Source of the DNA: Lachnospiraceae bacterium
GTDB taxonomy: Bacteria > Bacillota > Clostridia > Lachnospirales > Lachnospiraceae
Reading direction: 5' to 3'
DNA length: 8,267 bases
Assembly: GCA_017463035.1 (NCBI GenBank)
Contig: JAFTPY010000034.1
Span: 1 to 8,267 of the forward strand
A model generated the notes under the pieces. The model was not told the origin of the DNA, ran no database searches, and saw only the letters and a list, made by a program, of their open reading frames with translations. This document shows positions 5,688 through 8,267 of this stretch, piece by piece. How positions within the stretch are numbered: position 1 is the first letter of the stretch; each line of letters opens with the position of its first letter. A program made the position numbers and the translations under genes.

Positions 5688-6842
5688 ATGTACACGGTAC
5701 AGCAGGCAAAGGATGAAATAAAGGCGGGGATGCAGGCCTATCTGATGAAGGATAAGGACGGCGCGTATTGCTACAAAGAGACCGCGAAGATGCCCTTTTA
5801 TCTGGAGGGAAAGCCGGGAATGGGAAAGACGGAAATCGTCCGGCAGATTGCGGATGAACTGGGAATCGGTTTTGTAAGCTTCAGTATTACGCATCATACG
5901 AGAAATACGTTGCTGGGGCTTCCTGTGATTGTAGAGGAGGAAGGGTGGAAGTATACGGAGTATACGATGTCGGAGATTGTGGCCCGGCTGCTTGCGGAAA
6001 AAAAGAAGGGACATGAGGAGGGAATCCTGCTTTTGGACGAGTTTAACTGTGCGTCGGAAACCATTTTCCCGATGATGCTGGCGATGCTGCAAACCAGAAA
6101 TATCGGTCATTATAAGATTCCGGAAGGGTGGAACATTGTTTTGTGCGGAAATCCGAGGGAATTCAATAAAAGTGCAAGAAATTTGGATGCGGCCATTTGG
6201 GATCGTGTGCGGAAGATACCGGTGGAAGAGGATGCAAAGGAATTTTTAGCCTATGCGGAAGAAAAAAAGATGCATCCGGTGGTGATTCGATATCTGGGGG
6301 CAAACCGGGTAAACCTGTACTATTACGATACGTCGGGGGATGTGAATGAAGTCGTCACCTGCCGAGGCTGGGAAAACCTAAGTCACATGATGTATGCCTA
6401 TGAGGCACTGGGCAATCCGATTACGGAAAACACGGTGAAGCAGTTTATTAAGTCCGATGAAATCGCCTATTCCTTTTATTCCTACTACCAAATGAACAGG
6501 GACGGTGCTATGGACCGTATGATTTCGGAGGTTCTGACAGGAGAAAAGCAGGATAGGGTACGGCAGGAGCTGAAGGGAAAGAAGATGGCGTATTTGTGCA
6601 ACTTTGTCGCGCAGCTGGGAAAAAAGATTGAGGAGCTGTTTTTGAACGAGCGGAATGAAACGGAATCCTCCCGGCGTATCAGCAATGCTCTTCGTTTCTT
6701 TGACAAGCCGGAGTACGAAGGAAACTATCAGGAGCAGTTGTTCCGGCAAATCACGGATTCGGAAGCTCTGCAGGAGGTATTGCTTTCCGTAAGAAACGAG
6801 GATTATTTGTCCATGTGTCGTAAGCTGTATGCATTGGATTAG
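5688..6842 (+). CDS. MoxR-family AAA+ ATPase
   Basis: This 384-residue AAA+ ATPase has Walker A at 41-48 (GKPGMGKT), Walker B at 113-118 (ILLLDE, followed by FNCAS), sensor 1 around Asn155 in LCGNPREFN and a putative arginine finger at Arg173 in DAAIWDRV. A sensor-2-like Arg226 lies in TCRGWENLS. The order, together with the LLGLP block near 75-79, fits the MoxR group, whose members work as hexamers with a VWA partner to remodel proteins or insert cofactors (RavA-ViaA, NorQ-NorD and CoxD-CoxE are known pairs). The matching VWA protein is encoded immediately upstream. After the AAA+ core, residues about 245-384 form a helical C-terminal region I cannot assign. IGF at 60-62 is probably part of a core strand rather than a ClpP-docking loop. 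The protein is predicted to be cytoplasmic. Confidence 0.94.
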   Translation: MYTVQQAKDEIKAGMQAYLMKDKDGAYCYKETAKMPFYLEGKPGMGKTEIVRQIADELGIGFVSFSITHHTRNTLLGLPVIVEEEGWKYTEYTMSEIVARLLAEKKKGHEEGILLLDEFNCASETIFPMMLAMLQTRNIGHYKIPEGWNIVLCGNPREFNKSARNLDAAIWDRVRKIPVEEDAKEFLAYAEEKKMHPVVIRYLGANRVNLYYYDTSGDVNEVVTCRGWENLSHMMYAYEALGNPITENTVKQFIKSDEIAYSFYSYYQMNRDGAMDRMISEVLTGEKQDRVRQELKGKKMAYLCNFVAQLGKKIEELFLNERNETESSRRISNALRFFDKPEYEGNYQEQLFRQITDSEALQEVLLSVRNEDYLSMCRKLYALD

Positions 6843-6844
6843 AG

Positions 6845-6851
6845 AAGGAGG
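6845..6851 (+). promoter_or_regulatory. Ribosome binding site of the CbbX/SpoVK-like ATPase
   Basis: AAGGAGG lies 8 nt before the ATG at 6860, in the 17-bp gap after the MoxR stop. The site is strong and selects this start. No promoter-like sequence or terminator is seen in the gap. Confidence 0.75.
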
Positions 6852-6859
6852 AGAAAAGG

Positions 6860-8267
6860 ATGAGAAAGAAATTACACTTACTTAAGGCGGAAGAGAGAAC
6901 CTACTTTTTGAGTGAAGGAAAGGGAGAACGTGTGGATTATCTCTATATTCCGGACGAGTGCACCGCAAAGGCGTTGAAGGAAGATGTGGAAAACGGCGCA
7001 TTGCCTTTTGCGGAGCTGCAGAAGCTGGTAGAGAAGACAAAGGGCGATTTGTCCCGTATAGTGGTTCTCCGGGGAAACAATCAGGAAACCTTGTACATGG
7101 CGGCGACCTACCTTGCGGGAGTCGGCAACGAGAAGAGTAACGAAGCCTACGGTGATGATATCGAAGACATGATTGACTGGGACCAGGGCTTTGAGGACTA
7201 TGATTATGATGAGGAGGAAGAACCGGAGGAGTGGGAAGAAATGTCGTGCAGACTTCCGCTCATCAGAAGCGGAGAGTTGTTTAAGCATAGCGGAACTACC
7301 AATGTGATGCCTTTCGGCAGTGACTTTATGTCTCTGGGCATCCAGCCGACACTGAACACCCAGCCCTATTGGATGTCCTGCCGGAAGGAGCCGGTGGCCG
7401 TTTTGTTTAACAGAGCGGAGGAACGATTCCGGGTATTCGGTGATAACCTGACTTATGCGACTCTGTTGGAGCGATTTCAACGAAACCGCCGGGTGTTTGT
7501 CTTGTTGTTGGAGGAAGATAACAAAGCGACCGGCTTTGACGATGACGAGGAGCTTTCGAGCGATGAATGGGAGCAGAATATTTTACGTCTGCTTCTGGAA
7601 ACTACGGCGGATTCGGTGTGGATTAAGACCGAAGAGAAGGAATTGGAGGATTATCGTTGTATCCAGTTTGAAAACTGGTTGCAGCGTCTGGGGTTGAGCC
7701 TGGCTCCGAAATTCCCGACGGAGGATGTGTGCAAGCGAATTGTTGCTTTGATGGAAAAGAACAAGTCCCACTTGTTTGAAAAGGTGTTATGCTATATCCG
7801 TAAGGAGAGAAGAAAGGATGCATCTGTTCCGTTGGAGGAGCCGGAATTTGATGTGTTACGGCAGTTTAAGTCCATTGCGGAAAAGGATCTGGGCGGAAAG
7901 GAAGGAACCCATCTGCAGCGTATGGAAAAGGAACTGGTGGGCATGGAAGCTGTGAAAAAGCAGATCCGGAATCTGGTACAGACCATGAAGTACGCAAAGC
8001 AGAGAGAGAAGATGGGGCTGGGAAGAAGCGGAATTCACAATACTCACCTGCTGATCGGTGCGCCGGGTACGGCAAAAACCTCCATCGGAAAGCTTTTGGG
8101 AAATGTGATGGCGGAGGAAGGATTGCTTCCGGACAATCGTTTTATCAGTATTAACGGAGCCGATTTAAAGGGAAAGTTCGTGGGGCACAGTGCACCGAAG
8201 ACCCATGCCTTGTTTGAACAGTATGACATCATCCTGATTGACGAAGCCTACTCCCTGACCTCAAGTA
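6860..8267 (+). CDS. Large CbbX/SpoVK-type AAA+ ATPase with long N-terminal region (3' end outside window)
   Basis: The visible 469 residues end at the window edge inside the AAA+ domain. Residues 1-350 are unrecognised. They hold an acidic tract at about 99-128 (over half Asp/Glu, with DYDYDEEEEPEEWEE), a short block of strands and helices (177-220), and a basic helix near 312-319. The AAA+ domain begins near 358 (ELVGMEAVKKQI). It has Walker A at 400-407 (GAPGTAKT, with Ala where Gly is usual), LKGKFVGHSAPKT (436-448), which corresponds to the ...GeyvGqTa.KT segment of CbbX and SpoVK proteins, and Walker B at 457-466 (IILIDEAYSL). Family members are hexameric remodelling ATPases, such as rubisco activase CbbX and the ATPase domain of EccA. 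Here it follows MoxR by 17 bp in the same operon. It is a candidate motor or unfoldase for the cluster's ClpP. Sensor 1, the arginine finger and anything beyond are not visible. Confidence 0.92.
   Translation, partial: MRKKLHLLKAEERTYFLSEGKGERVDYLYIPDECTAKALKEDVENGALPFAELQKLVEKTKGDLSRIVVLRGNNQETLYMAATYLAGVGNEKSNEAYGDDIEDMIDWDQGFEDYDYDEEEEPEEWEEMSCRLPLIRSGELFKHSGTTNVMPFGSDFMSLGIQPTLNTQPYWMSCRKEPVAVLFNRAEERFRVFGDNLTYATLLERFQRNRRVFVLLLEEDNKATGFDDDEELSSDEWEQNILRLLLETTADSVWIKTEEKELEDYRCIQFENWLQRLGLSLAPKFPTEDVCKRIVALMEKNKSHLFEKVLCYIRKERRKDASVPLEEPEFDVLRQFKSIAEKDLGGKEGTHLQRMEKELVGMEAVKKQIRNLVQTMKYAKQREKMGLGRSGIHNTHLLIGAPGTAKTSIGKLLGNVMAEEGLLPDNRFISINGADLKGKFVGHSAPKTHALFEQYDIILIDEAYSLTSS

Noticed and set aside
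5865..5873. IGF tripeptide in the MoxR ATPase as a possible ClpP-docking loop
   Set aside because: ClpX-type IGF loops come after Walker B on a surface loop. This one follows the Walker A helix in what should be a core strand, so it is probably coincidental.
6878..7480. A 200-codon minus-strand open frame antisense to the CbbX-like ATPase gene
   Set aside because: The + strand gene has a strong Shine-Dalgarno, operon spacing and clear AAA+ motifs in the same frame. The antisense product shows no recognisable domain.

Overview
The window looks like a stretch of low-to-mid GC Firmicutes chromosome, most likely Clostridia and perhaps Lachnospiraceae. This rests on the strong AAAGGAG/AAGGAGG ribosome binding sites before almost every start, the TATAAT-type promoter, the Rho-independent terminators with T-runs, and a Gram-positive-style ClpP. 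Everything convincing is on the + strand. No tRNA, rRNA, CRISPR array, insertion sequence or integrase was seen.

Layout. Positions 1-63 hold the last codons of an upstream gene, followed by a strong terminator (104-142). A monocistronic unit comes next: an extended -10 promoter (181-209), a 270-residue membrane-anchored protein of unknown function (284-1096) and a second strong terminator (1124-1169). From there to the right edge runs a tightly packed cluster of six genes. In order these are an unknown 394-residue protein (1253-2437), an accessory ClpP peptidase (2503-3069), a 395-residue paralogue of the first unknown protein (3079-4266), a DUF2201-like protein with a degenerate metallopeptidase helix and a C-terminal VWA domain (4267-5673), a MoxR-type AAA+ ATPase (5688-6842) and a large CbbX/SpoVK-type AAA+ ATPase that runs off the window (6860 onward). 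From clpP onward the gaps are 0-17 nt, which is typical of one operon.

The first unknown gene and clpP are each preceded by the same 13-bp box, GCAAAATTGCACA, placed 11 nt before a TATWCT hexamer. The two units are therefore probably co-regulated.

How the genes may work together. MoxR ATPases commonly pair with VWA proteins as ATP-driven chaperone or maturation machines. Here such a pair sits with a compartment peptidase (ClpP), a second AAA+ ATPase of a remodelling family, and two copies of an unrecognised helical protein flanking ClpP. No ClpX, ClpA or ClpC unfoldase is present in the visible part. The inference is a dedicated, previously unnamed AAA+/VWA/ClpP assembly in which the paralogous pair may be adaptors, scaffolds or substrates. 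The families of the ClpP, VWA and AAA+ genes are read directly from motifs. Their joint function is hypothesis.
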